A stretch of DNA of 64,000 nt from Lysobacter sp. (GTDB taxonomy: Bacteria > Pseudomonadota > Gammaproteobacteria > Xanthomonadales > Xanthomonadaceae): NCBI GenBank assembly GCA_011526085.1, contig WYBC01000029.1, positions 26,982-90,981 on the forward strand. The letters run 5' to 3'. The notes beneath the pieces are model-generated. The model did no database searches, was not told the origin of the DNA, and saw only the letters and a program-made list of their open reading frames with translations. Shown piece after piece: positions 38,473-49,374 of the stretch. Every line of letters starts with the position of its first letter. Position 1 is the stretch's first letter. The position numbers and the translations under genes are program-made.

Positions 38473-38510
38473 TGCCCGGCGCCGGCCTCAGCCGACGCCA
38501 GCGCTGCGGA

Positions 38511-38972
38511 TCACTTCAGCTCGTAGCCTTTTTCCGCGGCCAGTTGCTTCAACGCATTGACCTGCACGACCAGTTGCGTATTGCCCTGCGTGATCTTGAT
38601 GGCGGCGTCGTTCATCATCATGCTGTTGTTCGCCGCGAGCGCCGCACGCACCGCGCGCGCGCCTTCGACGCTCGACGCCAGACTCTGGTTGAGCCCGTCG
38701 GCGATCTTCGCCACCTCCGGCGTCTTCGCCTTGAAGGTGGCGAGCGCGGCGGTGTTCTTGTCCATCACCGCAATCCACTCGTCCAGGATCGTGATGCGCT
38801 CCTGGGTCGATTTGGCCGCAGCGAGACGCTGTTCGATGCCGCTCGACACCGGATCGCGGATCACCGCGGCGGCATGGCGATCGAAGGCTTCGAGATCGGC
38901 AACCACGGGATCCCGGGTGCAGCCACCGAGCAGGATGAGAGAGAGAACGACAGCGAAAAGGATGCGGTTCAT
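38511..38972 (-). CDS. lipoprotein, probable immunity protein (X-Tfi) for the adjacent effector
   Basis: 153 aa. Lipoprotein signal MNRILFAVVLSLILLGGC (lipobox LGGC), then a wholly helical chain (EQRLAAAKSTQERITILDEWIAVMDKNTAALATFKAK...) with no other cysteines. Periplasmic, membrane-anchored immunity proteins coded just upstream of the toxin are the rule for X-T4SS effectors. Here the gene is 114 nt upstream of the XVIPCD effector on the same strand. Its fold is not one I can name. The immunity role is inferred from position and lipobox. Confidence 0.7.
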   Translation of the reverse strand: MNRILFAVVLSLILLGGCTRDPVVADLEAFDRHAAAVIRDPVSSGIEQRLAAAKSTQERITILDEWIAVMDKNTAALATFKAKTPEVAKIADGLNQSLASSVEGARAVRAALAANNSMMMNDAAIKITQGNTQLVVQVNALKQLAAEKGYELK

Positions 38973-39054
38973 GGCGATGGTTCCCGGAGGAAGATGAAAC
39001 GCTGCGCGACACGCTCGCCGCGCAGCGGAGACAGCGACGATCAGACGGACAGGG

Positions 39055-39549
39055 TCAGGCGGCGAGAATCCTGTTCCACTCTGCCACGCGATCGGCCTTG
39101 GCGGCCAGCGCGGCCTCGGCGTCGCCTTCGATCTTCAGCGACTTGATGGTGTCGCCCTGACGGATGCTGTCGACGACGTCCATGCCTTCGAGCACCTTGC
39201 CGAAGACCGTGTGCTTGCCGTCGAGCCAGCCGCAGGGGACGTGGGTGATGAAGAACTGGCTGCCGTTGGTGTTGGGGCCGGCATTGGCCATCGACAGCAC
39301 GCCGCGCTCGTGACGGACGCCGTTGTTGGCCTCATCTTCGAACTTGTAACCCGGGCCGCCGGTGCCGCGCCCCTGCGGGCAGCCGCCCTGGACCATGAAA
39401 TCGGCGATCACGCGATGGAAGATCAGGCCGTCGTAAAAGCCGCGCCGGGCCAGATTGACGAAGTTGGCGACGGTCAGCGGCGCCTTGTCGGCGTGCAGTT
39501 CGATGCGGATCGGACCGCGGTCGGTGTCGAAGTGGGCGATCAGGCTCAT
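39055..39549 (-). CDS. ppiB: peptidyl-prolyl cis-trans isomerase, cyclophilin type
   Basis: 164 aa cytoplasmic cyclophilin (E. coli PpiB 164 aa). Active-site motifs [25 protein letters not shown] and [18 protein letters not shown], then [22 protein letters not shown]. It speeds proline isomerisation during folding. No signal peptide, so PpiB rather than PpiA. The start at 39549 was chosen by homology; the frame is open further upstream. Confidence 0.93.
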   Translation of the reverse strand: MSLIAHFDTDRGPIRIELHADKAPLTVANFVNLARRGFYDGLIFHRVIADFMVQGGCPQGRGTGGPGYKFEDEANNGVRHERGVLSMANAGPNTNGSQFFITHVPCGWLDGKHTVFGKVLEGMDVVDSIRQGDTIKSLKIEGDAEAALAAKADRVAEWNRILAA

Positions 39550-39659
39550 GGCGGGCTCCGGAAAGGGCGGATACGGACGAAAAAACGGGGCAACACCGTA
39601 CCACGCCCGCCCTCCTCGGCGAACGTGGCCGGTGCGCCCCAAACCGGATCCGGTGCGGC

Positions 39660-40151
39660 TCAGAGCATTTCGTCGGCGATCGCGCCCGCCCGATAGGTGG
39701 CATAGACGAAGACCGGAATGCCCGCATCGGCGAGGTATTCGTGGATCAGCGGACGCACGTCCTCCCAGTCCAAGCCGCCGACCCCGGTGGCGAGCCGCGG
39801 AATGGCAAGACTCGCGATCTTCTGGTCGTCGATCTCCGCCCGCAGCGCCTTCAGGGCATGGCGGACGTGTTGCAGGCTGGCCTTGCCCGGCTTGCCGCCG
39901 TGATGGCCTTCCGCACCGTCCTGGGTGAACAGGTTGACGATGCGCCGGCCGTCTGCCCCGGTCCAGGTCCACAGACTGCCGCTCTTCGGGTGGGTGGACT
40001 GGCAGTAGTGGCGGAAATCCTTGTACAGCGCCGGCGCATGTTCGCGCAGCGACAGCGCCAGACCGGTGTGGAAGTCGTCGTTGGGGGCCACGCCATGCGC
40101 GATGGCCTGGGCACGGGTCTTGAGGATGTCGCCGGTGGTTTCCTGGATCAT
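39660..40151 (-). CDS. macro domain-containing protein
   Basis: 163 aa. Starts with [34 protein letters not shown], the macro-domain entry motif in which GDIL precedes the ADP-ribose pocket. [25 protein letters not shown] is the conserved second loop. Such proteins bind or hydrolyse ADP-ribose or O-acetyl-ADP-ribose and can reverse ADP-ribosylation. It belongs to a bacterial/phage-like subgroup with [11 protein letters not shown]. No ADP-ribosyltransferase partner is nearby. Confidence 0.85.
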   Translation of the reverse strand: MIQETTGDILKTRAQAIAHGVAPNDDFHTGLALSLREHAPALYKDFRHYCQSTHPKSGSLWTWTGADGRRIVNLFTQDGAEGHHGGKPGKASLQHVRHALKALRAEIDDQKIASLAIPRLATGVGGLDWEDVRPLIHEYLADAGIPVFVYATYRAGAIADEML

Positions 40152-40297
40152 GTGGCCGTCTCTGGGCTGTTCGGGATGACCACAGGCTCCCACGCGCACG
40201 CCCGCGGCGCCTTGTCGGCAGGCAGGCGCGCGAACGAAGGAAAGGATTAGAATCGAAGGGTTTGGCGCGGCTGGTTTGGCGCGACGGCCTCGGCGGA

Positions 40298-40528
40298 TCA
40301 GCGGCGCCGGTGCGCCAGCAGCGAAATCACCATCCCCGCCCAACCCACCGCAGCCATGCCGCCGCCGATGATCAACAGCGGCAGGCGCGCCGTAGGGGGC
40401 AGCGCGTGCGCGAGCGCAGCGTCCGGCGCGAACTGCATCACCAGCCCCACCGCCAGCAGCGCCACGCCGAGCACATCCAGCGCGAGCAGGCCGATCGGCG
40501 GCTTCCAAGCGGTCTTGGCGGGGTGCAT
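40298..40528 (-). CDS. small membrane protein, hypothetical
   Basis: 76 aa from ATG 40528 (GGAG about 10 nt upstream; an ATG at 40570 would add 14 residues). Two hydrophobic helices ([22 protein letters not shown] and [23 protein letters not shown]) with a basic RRR end. Likely inner-membrane. Family not recognised; divergent from typA. Confidence 0.55.
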   Translation of the reverse strand: MHPAKTAWKPPIGLLALDVLGVALLAVGLVMQFAPDAALAHALPPTARLPLLIIGGGMAAVGWAGMVISLLAHRRR

Positions 40529-40587
40529 GCGACGCGGGCTCCGGACTCTGAACAGGGGAAACCGAGCCATTGCTCCCGGTCAGCGGC

Positions 40588-40593
40588 TATAAT
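40588..40593 (+). promoter_or_regulatory. -10 element candidate for typA
   Basis: Perfect TATAAT 56 nt before the typA start codon. No consensus -35 at the usual spacing. Confidence 0.45.
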
Positions 40594-40648
40594 AGTCGGC
40601 TTCCTTCACGAAAATCAGCGTCCGGCCACCTCCGGGCGCGCATTCGCC

Positions 40649-42496
<1,848 letters not shown>

Positions 42497-42520
42497 TTCC
42501 GGGAGCGTCGGTCGCTTTTC

Positions 42521-43006
42521 ATGCCGCGCAACGCGACAGGGAGTTCAGCCGCACCGTCGTCGCGGACGGTGCGGGCCATCGCGCTGATCGAATGGCTCAA
42601 GGGCGCGCTGGCCCTGATCGGAACCTCGGCCCTGCTCGCCGTCGGCGCGCAGGGCGTGAACCATGCGCTGGACCGGCTCGCGAAACTCGCGCCCTACGAT
42701 GCCGTGCATCGCGCGGTCGCAGCGGTGATCCGGCATGTCGACGGCGGATCGGTGCTGTTCGTCGCGACGTTTCTCGCCGCCTACGCCGGACTGCGCTGCG
42801 TCGAAGGCTGGGGATTGTGGCGCGGCCGCGCCTGGGCCTCGCTGCTCGGCGCCGTGTCCGTCGCGCTCTACCTGCCGTTCGATCTGTACGCATTCGGGCG
42901 TGACCCCGGCGCGGCGTCCGCCGCGCTCGTGGCCGTGAACATGGCGATGCTGTGGATCCTCGCCCGCGACCTCGCGGCCCGCCGCCGCGCAGCCCTCTCT
43001 TCCTGA
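42521..43006 (+). CDS. DUF2127-like membrane protein (first of tandem pair)
   Basis: 161 aa with about four membrane segments: AIALIEWLKGALALIGTSALLAVG, SVLFVATFLAAYAGLRCVEGWGLWRGRAWASLLG, VALYLPFDLYAF, AALVAVNMAMLWILA. The pattern IALIEwlKGalaL ... GLWRGRAWAS is typical of DUF2127 proteins. The next gene is a paralogue. Function unknown, inner membrane. Begins 24 nt after typA stop, so it may be co-transcribed with typA. Confidence 0.75.
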   Translation: MPRNATGSSAAPSSRTVRAIALIEWLKGALALIGTSALLAVGAQGVNHALDRLAKLAPYDAVHRAVAAVIRHVDGGSVLFVATFLAAYAGLRCVEGWGLWRGRAWASLLGAVSVALYLPFDLYAFGRDPGAASAALVAVNMAMLWILARDLAARRRAALSS

Positions 43007-43019
43007 TCCGCGATCCCGC

Positions 43020-43511
43020 ATGAGTCCAACCTCCGCCTACGATCCCAGCCCACGCGCGCATCCCGGGCTGCACATCATCGCGCTGATCGAACTCGGCAAG
43101 GGCGTGCTTGCGAGTGCGTCCGCGATCGCGCTCGCCGCGGTCGGCCCGGCGCCGATCCGCGCCTTCATCGCCGGCATCGGCCAGCGCCTGCATTTCGATC
43201 CGCATCACAGCGCGCTCGGCCGTCTGCTCGTACACATCACGCCGGATACCGTGCTGCTGGCGGCAACCGCCATCGGCGTGTACGCCGTGCTGCGGTTCGT
43301 GCTGTTCTATGGCCTGTGGCGCGTGCGCGCCTGGGCCTCGTGGCTGGGCGCGTTCGCGGCGGCGCTGTATGTGCCGTTCTGCGTTTACGCGCTGTGGCGA
43401 TATCCCGGCTGGCCCACGCTCGCGGTGCTGATGCTCAATCTGGCGATCGTCGGCGTGCTGGTGCGCGATCTGATGAAACGTCGCCGCACGGCACGCTTCG
43501 CCGCGCTCTGA
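43020..43511 (+). CDS. DUF2127-like membrane protein (second of tandem pair)
   Basis: 163 aa, the same layout as its neighbour: IIALIELGKGVLASASAIALAAVG, LLAATAIGVYAVLRFVLFYGLWRVRAWASWLGAF, YVPFCVYAL, TLAVLMLNLAIVGVLVRDL. Its start is 13 nt after the first copy's stop. The two are diverged tandem duplicates. Function unknown. Confidence 0.75.
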   Translation: MSPTSAYDPSPRAHPGLHIIALIELGKGVLASASAIALAAVGPAPIRAFIAGIGQRLHFDPHHSALGRLLVHITPDTVLLAATAIGVYAVLRFVLFYGLWRVRAWASWLGAFAAALYVPFCVYALWRYPGWPTLAVLMLNLAIVGVLVRDLMKRRRTARFAAL

Positions 43512-43584
43512 CACGCCTGCCGGCGCGCGCAGTGCGCGCCTACAATGCCGGCTGTTTTCCGCCCGATGCGAACGCCGGCCACCG

Positions 43585-44358
43585 ATGGATCTCGATCTCA
43601 CGCTCTGGTTGCTCACCGCGCTCGCAGGCTTCGCCGCGGGCCTGATCGACAGCATCGTCGGCGGTGGCGGCCTGGTATTGACGCCGGCGATGCTCAATCT
43701 GCATCCGCAGTTGCACATCCTGCAGGCCATCGGCACGCAGCGGACCAGTTCGATCTTCGGCACCAGCGTCGCGGCCTGGAATTATCTGCGCCGGATCCGG
43801 GTCGAAGGCCGCATCCTGATCCCGGCCTGCGTCGCCGCGCTCGGTGCGTCCGCGGTCGGCGTGCAGCTTGCGAAGCGCATCGATGGCGAGGTCCTGAAAT
43901 GGACGGTGCTCGCGATCTGCGTGCTGCTCGCGCTCTACACCGTGTCGCGCAAGGACCTCGGCCTGCGCGAAGAGCGCCGTTTCCATCCGAAGCACGAATC
44001 GCTCGCCGCGATCGCCATCGGCGGCGCGACCGGTTTCTACAACGGGCTGATCGGCCCGGGCACCGGCACGATCATGGTGTTCGCCTTCGTCAGTTTCCTC
44101 GGTCTGGATTTCCTGAAGTCGTCGGCGGTGTCGAAAACCACCAATGTCGCCGCAGACCTCAGTTCGTGGACGGTGCTGGCATTGGGCGGCTACGTGATCT
44201 GGGCACTGGCGATTCCGCTGATCGTCGGCAACATGATCGGCAGTTGGATCGGCAGCCATCTGGCGATCCGGCGCGGCCAGGGTTTCGTGCGCGCGGTGTT
44301 CCTCATCATCGTGCTCCTGCTGATCGCGCGGCAGGCGTGGCAACTGGCGAGCGCCTGA
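43585..44358 (+). CDS. TSUP family transporter (TauE/SafE-like permease)
   Basis: 257 aa integral membrane protein of the TauE/SafE superfamily with about eight helices. The N-terminal repeat LLTALAGFAAGLIDSIVGGGGLVLTPAML carries the family glycine signature; the second repeat IAIGGATGFYNGLIGPGTGTIMVFAFVSFLGLDFLKSSAVSKTTN mirrors it. Relatives export sulfite, sulfoacetate or other organosulfur anions; the substrate here is unknown. Confidence 0.88.
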   Translation: MDLDLTLWLLTALAGFAAGLIDSIVGGGGLVLTPAMLNLHPQLHILQAIGTQRTSSIFGTSVAAWNYLRRIRVEGRILIPACVAALGASAVGVQLAKRIDGEVLKWTVLAICVLLALYTVSRKDLGLREERRFHPKHESLAAIAIGGATGFYNGLIGPGTGTIMVFAFVSFLGLDFLKSSAVSKTTNVAADLSSWTVLALGGYVIWALAIPLIVGNMIGSWIGSHLAIRRGQGFVRAVFLIIVLLLIARQAWQLASA

Positions 44359-44495
44359 GCAGGCCGCAGACCGCACCCGCACTCCACGCCCCTGCCATCG
44401 GTCATGGTCACATTCGCCGCGGGTCGCGGTCCTGTGGACATGCGAACCGGAAGCGAATGCGTTCGCCCCCTCTCGTCCCGCAAGGATCATCCAAC

Positions 44496-45836
44496 ATGAC
44501 ATCCCGCTTCTCCCGCTCGTGGCTCGCGTTCGCCCTGACCGCGCTGCTGACCCCGGCGGCCCACGCCGACGCGCCCACCGCGCCGGTGGCATCCACCGAC
44601 ATCCGCGCGAAGGAAACCTTCGACCTCGTCTGGGCCCGGCTGCAGAGCAGCGGCTTCAAGGGCGAACACGAGCAGTTGGACTGGGTCGCGCTGAAGGCGA
44701 AGCACCAGCCCGACATCGAGAAGGCGCAGGACATCGCCGCGCTGCGCAGGGAAATCAACGAACTGCTGCAGGATCTGCGGGCATCGCATCTGGTCCTGAT
44801 CCCCGCCGAAGCGATGCCGCAGGCCGGCAAGTCGTTCGATGTCGGCAACGGCGAACTGGGCATGCGCCTGACCATCGTCGACGGGCGGTTCCTGGTCGAA
44901 CAGGTGATCGATGGATTCCCGGCCCAGCGCGCGGGCATCCGTCCCGGCTGGGTCGTCGAACGCATCGGCGATTTCGACGCCGCATCGACGTTGACCGCGT
45001 TGGCGAAGGCATCGCCGGACGCCGCGCGCCGCGGCTCGACCATGCTCCAGCTGCACGCCAACGATCTGGTCGACGCGGTGAGCCCCGGCGCCCGGATCGC
45101 GCTGCAGTTGCGCGATCTCGCCGGCGAGGCGCGCGATGTCTCGCTCACCGCGGTCGCCAATCCCGATATACAGACGGTCTCCCTGCCCGGTCTGCCGCCG
45201 ATGCCGCTCCGCTTCTCGCAGCGCAAGCTCTCCGCCCGCGATGGCGACTGCGTGCTGTATGTCGAATTCAACCAGTGGGCGATGCCGGTCTATGATCGAT
45301 TCGTCGCGGCGTTGCGCGAACACGGCGGCTGCCGCGGCGTGGTGATCGATCTGCGCGGCAATTCCGGCGGGTTGATGGCGTCGATGAGCGCCGTCGGCGG
45401 ATTGTTCTTCGACAAGCCCGTGTCGCTGGGCACGCTGATCACCTCCGGCGGCGACCTCAAGCTCACCGCGCTGCCGCGACAGGTGACCGACGATGGCCGC
45501 GATGTGCGTCGTTTCTCCGGGCCGCTGGCGATCCTCACCGACCGCGCGTCGGTGAGCTGTTCCGACATGTTCCCCGCCGGGATGCAGGCGCTGCAACGTG
45601 CGCGCATTTTCGGCGACACCAGCGCCGGCATGGCCCTTCCGGCCGGCGTCGCCCCGCTGCCGTCCGGCGACCGCCTGATGTATCCGATGGCCGACTACGT
45701 CGACGCCAAGGGACGCCGCATCGAGAGCATCGGCGTGATTCCCGACACGCCCAGCGCCCCGACCGCGGCCGCGCTGCGCGCCGGGCGCGATCCTGCGCTG
45801 GACGCTGCACTCGCCTGGATCGGCGAGGCACAATGA
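44496..45836 (+). CDS. S41 family peptidase, exported
   Basis: 446 aa. Signal peptide MTSRFSRSWLAFALTALLTPAAHA; PDZ-like domain (FLVEQVIDGFPAQRAGIRPGWVVERIG, residues about 130-160); tail-specific protease domain with GVVIDLRGNSGGLMA and the nucleophile region DRASVSCSDMFPAGM, in which the catalytic Ser lies in SCSD, then GDTSAGMALP. Related to C-terminal processing peptidases. AAGGA precedes the ATG. The next gene, coding for a secreted beta-rich protein, starts 56 nt downstream, so they may form an operon. Confidence 0.87.
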   Translation: MTSRFSRSWLAFALTALLTPAAHADAPTAPVASTDIRAKETFDLVWARLQSSGFKGEHEQLDWVALKAKHQPDIEKAQDIAALRREINELLQDLRASHLVLIPAEAMPQAGKSFDVGNGELGMRLTIVDGRFLVEQVIDGFPAQRAGIRPGWVVERIGDFDAASTLTALAKASPDAARRGSTMLQLHANDLVDAVSPGARIALQLRDLAGEARDVSLTAVANPDIQTVSLPGLPPMPLRFSQRKLSARDGDCVLYVEFNQWAMPVYDRFVAALREHGGCRGVVIDLRGNSGGLMASMSAVGGLFFDKPVSLGTLITSGGDLKLTALPRQVTDDGRDVRRFSGPLAILTDRASVSCSDMFPAGMQALQRARIFGDTSAGMALPAGVAPLPSGDRLMYPMADYVDAKGRRIESIGVIPDTPSAPTAAALRAGRDPALDAALAWIGEAQ

Positions 45837-45892
45837 TCCACGACCATTCCCTTTCTCCCGTCCGCATCCCCTTCACGACTCCGGAGTCGCCC

Positions 45893-46669
45893 ATGACACG
45901 TTTCGCCCGTACCGCCCTCGCCTTCGGCCTGGCCCTCTCCATCGCCCCGCTCGCCCAGGCGGCCGACCTGCCCGACGCACGCCGGCTCATCGACGCGCAC
46001 ATCGCCGCCACCGGCGGCAAAGACGTCTACGCCAAGTACGGCGAAGGCACCACCAAGGTCCAGATGGAAATCGTCGAGAACGGCATGAAACTCGACATGA
46101 CCCTCTACGGACGCGGCACCGACCGGCTCTCGGTCATGTCCATCCCGGGCGCTGGCGATTTCCGCAGCGGCTACAGCGGTGGCGTCGCCTGGGGCATGGA
46201 TCCGATGAACGGGCCGCGCCTGCTCGAAGGCAAGGAACGCGATCAACTGATCGAGCAGAGCGATGCGCGGATCGCGCTGCACGCTCCGGCCGTGATCGCC
46301 TCGGCCACGACCGTCGGCCTGTCCGATTCCGAAGGCCGGCCCTGCTACCGCGTCGAGATCAAATGGGTGTCCGGTCGCGAAAGCGCCGAGTGCTACGGCA
46401 CCGAGGACGGGCTGCTGCTGTCCAGCGAAAGCACGGTCACCACGCCGATGGGCGACATCAAGCAGGTCAGCCACATGTCCGACTACAAGGCTTTCGGCGC
46501 GATCAAGGTCCCCGCCAAGACCAAGAGCCAGGCCGCGGGCATGACCCAGCTCATCACCATCCTCTCGATCGATCCGACCGCACCGGACGCCGCGCTGTTC
46601 ACGCTGCCCACCGCGATCGACGCGCTGGTGAAGAAGCAGACGGGCACCCAGGCGGGAAGCGAGAAGTAA
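45893..46669 (+). CDS. exported protein, LolA-like/outer-membrane sorting fold
   Basis: 258 aa. Signal peptide MTRFARTALAFGLALSIAPLAQAA. The mature chain (DARRLIDAHIAATGGKDVYAKYGEGTTKVQMEIVENGMKLDMTLYGRGTDRLSVMSIPGAGDFRSGYSGGVAWGMDPMNGPRLL) is the module often fused to or found beside S41 and M16 peptidases; it resembles LolA/LppX-type lipid-binding beta sheets. Start at 45893 chosen over 45833 because of GGAG 7 nt upstream and the signal peptide. Function unproven. Confidence 0.72.
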   Translation: MTRFARTALAFGLALSIAPLAQAADLPDARRLIDAHIAATGGKDVYAKYGEGTTKVQMEIVENGMKLDMTLYGRGTDRLSVMSIPGAGDFRSGYSGGVAWGMDPMNGPRLLEGKERDQLIEQSDARIALHAPAVIASATTVGLSDSEGRPCYRVEIKWVSGRESAECYGTEDGLLLSSESTVTTPMGDIKQVSHMSDYKAFGAIKVPAKTKSQAAGMTQLITILSIDPTAPDAALFTLPTAIDALVKKQTGTQAGSEK

Positions 46670-46708
46670 GCCGCAGCGCTGCCGATTCGGCGACACGCGT
46701 GCCGCGAC

Positions 46709-46740
46709 ACGAAAAAGCCCGCGCAAGCGGGCTTTTTCGT
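46709..46740. terminator. bidirectional terminator between exported-protein and DAHP synthase genes
   Basis: Perfect 14-bp stem ACGAAAAAGCCCGC / GCGGGCTTTTTCGT with GCAA loop between convergent genes; T5 tracts in both orientations. Confidence 0.92.
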
Positions 46741-46761
46741 GGGCGTCCGATGGCGCCGACG

Positions 46762-48156
46762 TCAGATCGGTGTCGGCGCGTTGATCTGCGCCTGTTTGCG
46801 CACGATCAGCATCGCGATCTCCAGCGCCTGCTCGTAGTTCAGGCGCGGATCGACGGTGGTGCGATACGCGCGCTCGAGGTCGATGTCGGTCAACTCACGG
46901 GCACCGCCGGTGCATTCGGTCACGTCCTCGCCGGTCAGCTCCAGGTGCGCGCCGCCGAGGCGGGTACCGATGGCGGCATGAATCTCGAACGCCTGCTCCA
47001 GTTCGCTGCGGATGTTCTCGAAACGCCGGGTCTTGTAGCCGTTGCTGGTCGACTCGGTGTTGCCGTGCATCGGATCGCAGATCCACAGCACGCGGCGACC
47101 GTCGCGCTTCACCGCCTCCAGCAGCGGCGGCAGCTTGTCGGCGATGCTGGTCGCGCTCATGCGATGGATCAGGCTCAGACGACCCGGATCATCGTTCGGA
47201 TTGAGGACATCGATCAGGCGCAGCAACTGATCGGGCGTCACCGACGGACCGATCTTGATCGCGACCGGATTGCAGATGCCGCGGAAATATTCGGTGTGCG
47301 CGCCGTCGACCGCCGCGGTGCGCATGCCGATCCACGGAAAATGCGTGCCAAGGTTGAACCAGCCGGCCTGTCGCGGCACCTGGCGGGTCACGCCTTCCTC
47401 GTACGGCAACAGCAGCGCTTCGTGCGACGTGTAGAAATCGACGCTGCGGAGGTTGTGGATGGATTCGCCGGACAGCGTTTCCATGAACCGTACCGCGTCG
47501 CCGATGCCGGCGACCATCTTCTGGTATTCGTCCGCCAGCGGCGAATGGCCGACCCAGGCGAGGTTCCAGTATTCCGGGTGATGCAGGTCGGCGAAGCCGT
47601 CGTCGATCAGGGCCCGGATGAAATTCATCGTCATCGCCGAACGGGCGTGACCCTTGATCATGCGGCGCGGGTCCGGGATGCGGGCCTCGGCATTGAACTC
47701 CGGCGCGTTGACCAGATCGCCGCGATAGCTCGGCAAGGTCATGCCGTCCTTCGTTTCGGTATCGGCGGAACGCGGCTTGGCGTACTGGCCCGCGAAACGA
47801 CCGACACGCACCACCGGCAGGCGCAGGCCGTGCACGAGCACCAAGCTCATCTGCAGCAACACCTTCAGGCGGTTGGAGATGACTTCCGGCGTGCAGTCGC
47901 CGAAGATTTCGGCGCAATCGCCGCCCTGCAGGAGGAAGCGTTTGCCCTCCTGCGCATCGGCGAGTTGATGCTTGAGATTGAGCACTTCACGCGACGTGAC
48001 CAGCGGCGGCAAGGCATGCAGTTCGTTCAGAACGCCTTCCAGGGCGGCGGCATCGGGATAGGTCGGCTGCTGCAGCGCCTGGCGTTGGCGCCAGCTGGCG
48101 GGCATCCAGCCTTGGGGGGGCGAAGCGACGGCTTGGAGCGGTTCGGGGCGGATCAT
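46762..48156 (-). CDS. 3-deoxy-7-phosphoheptulonate synthase, class II
   Basis: 464 aa plant/actinobacterial-type (class II) DAHP synthase, the first step of the shikimate pathway (PEP plus erythrose 4-phosphate). Diagnostic motifs: FLLQGGDCAEIF, GRFAGQYAKPRS, PDPRRMIKGHARSAMTMNF, GNPV-like CNPVAIKIGPS, WICDPMHGNT and the metal-binding TGGARELTD region. Unrelated in sequence to E. coli AroF/G/H. Xanthomonads commonly use this form. dsbB follows upstream on the same strand, 48 nt away. Confidence 0.94.
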   Translation of the reverse strand: MIRPEPLQAVASPPQGWMPASWRQRQALQQPTYPDAAALEGVLNELHALPPLVTSREVLNLKHQLADAQEGKRFLLQGGDCAEIFGDCTPEVISNRLKVLLQMSLVLVHGLRLPVVRVGRFAGQYAKPRSADTETKDGMTLPSYRGDLVNAPEFNAEARIPDPRRMIKGHARSAMTMNFIRALIDDGFADLHHPEYWNLAWVGHSPLADEYQKMVAGIGDAVRFMETLSGESIHNLRSVDFYTSHEALLLPYEEGVTRQVPRQAGWFNLGTHFPWIGMRTAAVDGAHTEYFRGICNPVAIKIGPSVTPDQLLRLIDVLNPNDDPGRLSLIHRMSATSIADKLPPLLEAVKRDGRRVLWICDPMHGNTESTSNGYKTRRFENIRSELEQAFEIHAAIGTRLGGAHLELTGEDVTECTGGARELTDIDLERAYRTTVDPRLNYEQALEIAMLIVRKQAQINAPTPI

Positions 48157-48204
48157 GGTCTCGTCCTGTGGGGGTAGGGCGATGGCGGGAAAGAGGTCTG
48201 CGCT

Positions 48205-48711
48205 TCAGCGCGAACGATAGGCGGCGTACACGGCCCAGACGGCAAGCACCAGGAAGCTCGCCAGGCTCCAGGCCGGCATCGACAGGCCCAGGAAGGACCA
48301 GTCGACCTTGGCGCACTCGCCGGAACCGTTGAGCACCTTGCTGATGGTCTGGGTGAACGAATTGGTCTCCCAGATGAAACCGAGCGGCGGGCCGCATTCC
48401 GGCACCTGGTCAGGCGGCAAGGTGGTCAGCCAGACATGCTTGCCGGCGATGTAGGTGCCGACCCCGGCGGGAATCAGCGCCAGCAGGCCGTAAAGCCGAC
48501 GGCCGCGGACACCCTTGGGTCCGTGCAGCGCACCGATCAGGAACACGAGACCCAACGCGGCGAAGGCGATGCGCTGGAAGATGCACAGCGGGCACGGAAT
48601 CAGCCCCCACTGGAACTGCGAGAAGATCGCGAAACCGATCAAGCCCGCGCAGGCGAGAAACCCCAGAAGAAACTGCGAACGGTAGGACCAGCGGAAAGGA
48701 TTCGGTTGCAT
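48205..48711 (-). CDS. dsbB: disulfide bond formation protein B
   Basis: 168 aa inner-membrane protein that reoxidises DsbA and passes electrons to quinone. Four membrane helices; first redox pair Cys40-Pro-Leu-Cys43; second pair Cys106 (PECGPP) and Cys133 (GECAKVDW). FQRIAFAALGLVFLIGAL is the family helix-2 pattern. Start at ATG 48711; a GTG two codons upstream (48717) is possible. No clear ribosome site. Confidence 0.92.
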   Translation of the reverse strand: MQPNPFRWSYRSQFLLGFLACAGLIGFAIFSQFQWGLIPCPLCIFQRIAFAALGLVFLIGALHGPKGVRGRRLYGLLALIPAGVGTYIAGKHVWLTTLPPDQVPECGPPLGFIWETNSFTQTISKVLNGSGECAKVDWSFLGLSMPAWSLASFLVLAVWAVYAAYRSR

Positions 48712-48834
48712 GGGCACGTCTGCGTGATGGATTCGGGAGGAATGACCGCGGCGACCGACGGCGGTTCCCTTCCCGGATTGAAGCGCGGCTCCGGAATTCG
48801 CGAACCGCGGGGGATTTCCGGCTCCACGATAGCA

Positions 48835-48860
48835 AAAACCCCGGCGGATGCCGGGGTTTT
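48835..48860 (-). terminator. terminator of the rplQ end of the ribosomal cluster
   Basis: Perfect 11-bp stem AAAACCCCGGC / GCCGGGGTTTT, GGAT loop, then T-rich on the minus strand, 74 nt beyond the rplQ stop. Confidence 0.9.
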
Positions 48861-48933
48861 CTCGGAGCGACTACGCAGACGATCGCGTCTGCGCAGCCTT
48901 CGGCCGGGCGATCGCGCGGCCGGCGGAGCGCGA

Positions 48934-49305
48934 TCAGGCCGCGGCTTCGGGGCGGTCGACCAGCTCGACGTAGGCCATCGGAGCGTTGTCGCCGTCGCGG
49001 AAACCGCACTTCAGGATGCGCAGATAACCGCCCGGACGCTCGCGATAACGCGGACCGAGGGTGGTGAACAGCGTGCCGACGGCCTCCTTGTCGCGGAGAC
49101 GGGCGAAGGCGAGCCGGCGGTTGGCCACGCCGTCGATCTTCGACAGGGTGATCAGCGGTTCGGCGACGCGACGGAGTTCCTTGGCCTTCGGCAGCGTGGT
49201 GCGGATCAGGCCGTGCTTGATCAGCGAGGCGGCCATGTTGCGGAACATCGCTTCGCGATGGGCGCTGGTGCGGCTGAATTTGCGGCCGGACTTCTGGTGG
49301 CGCAT
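48934..49305 (-). CDS. rplQ: 50S ribosomal protein L17
   Basis: 123 aa (E. coli 127). [25 protein letters not shown] is the universal L17 start; [21 protein letters not shown] and [24 protein letters not shown] follow. Last gene of the alpha operon (rpsM-rpsK-rpsD-rpoA-rplQ), 69 nt after rpoA and ahead of a strong terminator. Confidence 0.97.
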   Translation of the reverse strand: MRHQKSGRKFSRTSAHREAMFRNMAASLIKHGLIRTTLPKAKELRRVAEPLITLSKIDGVANRRLAFARLRDKEAVGTLFTTLGPRYRERPGGYLRILKCGFRDGDNAPMAYVELVDRPEAAA

Positions 49306-49374
49306 GGTCGTGGTTCCTGGTTATCCCCGGCACCCTGTGCCGGAATCAATTTTCGAAAAAAGTTGGACCGGTGC

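Noticed and set aside
36141..39146. 1001-codon frame antisense to the XVIPCD effector and its lipoprotein
   Set aside because: Arg/His/Ala-rich shadow with no recognisable domain; the opposite strand has the XVIPCD and a lipobox with proper ribosome sites.
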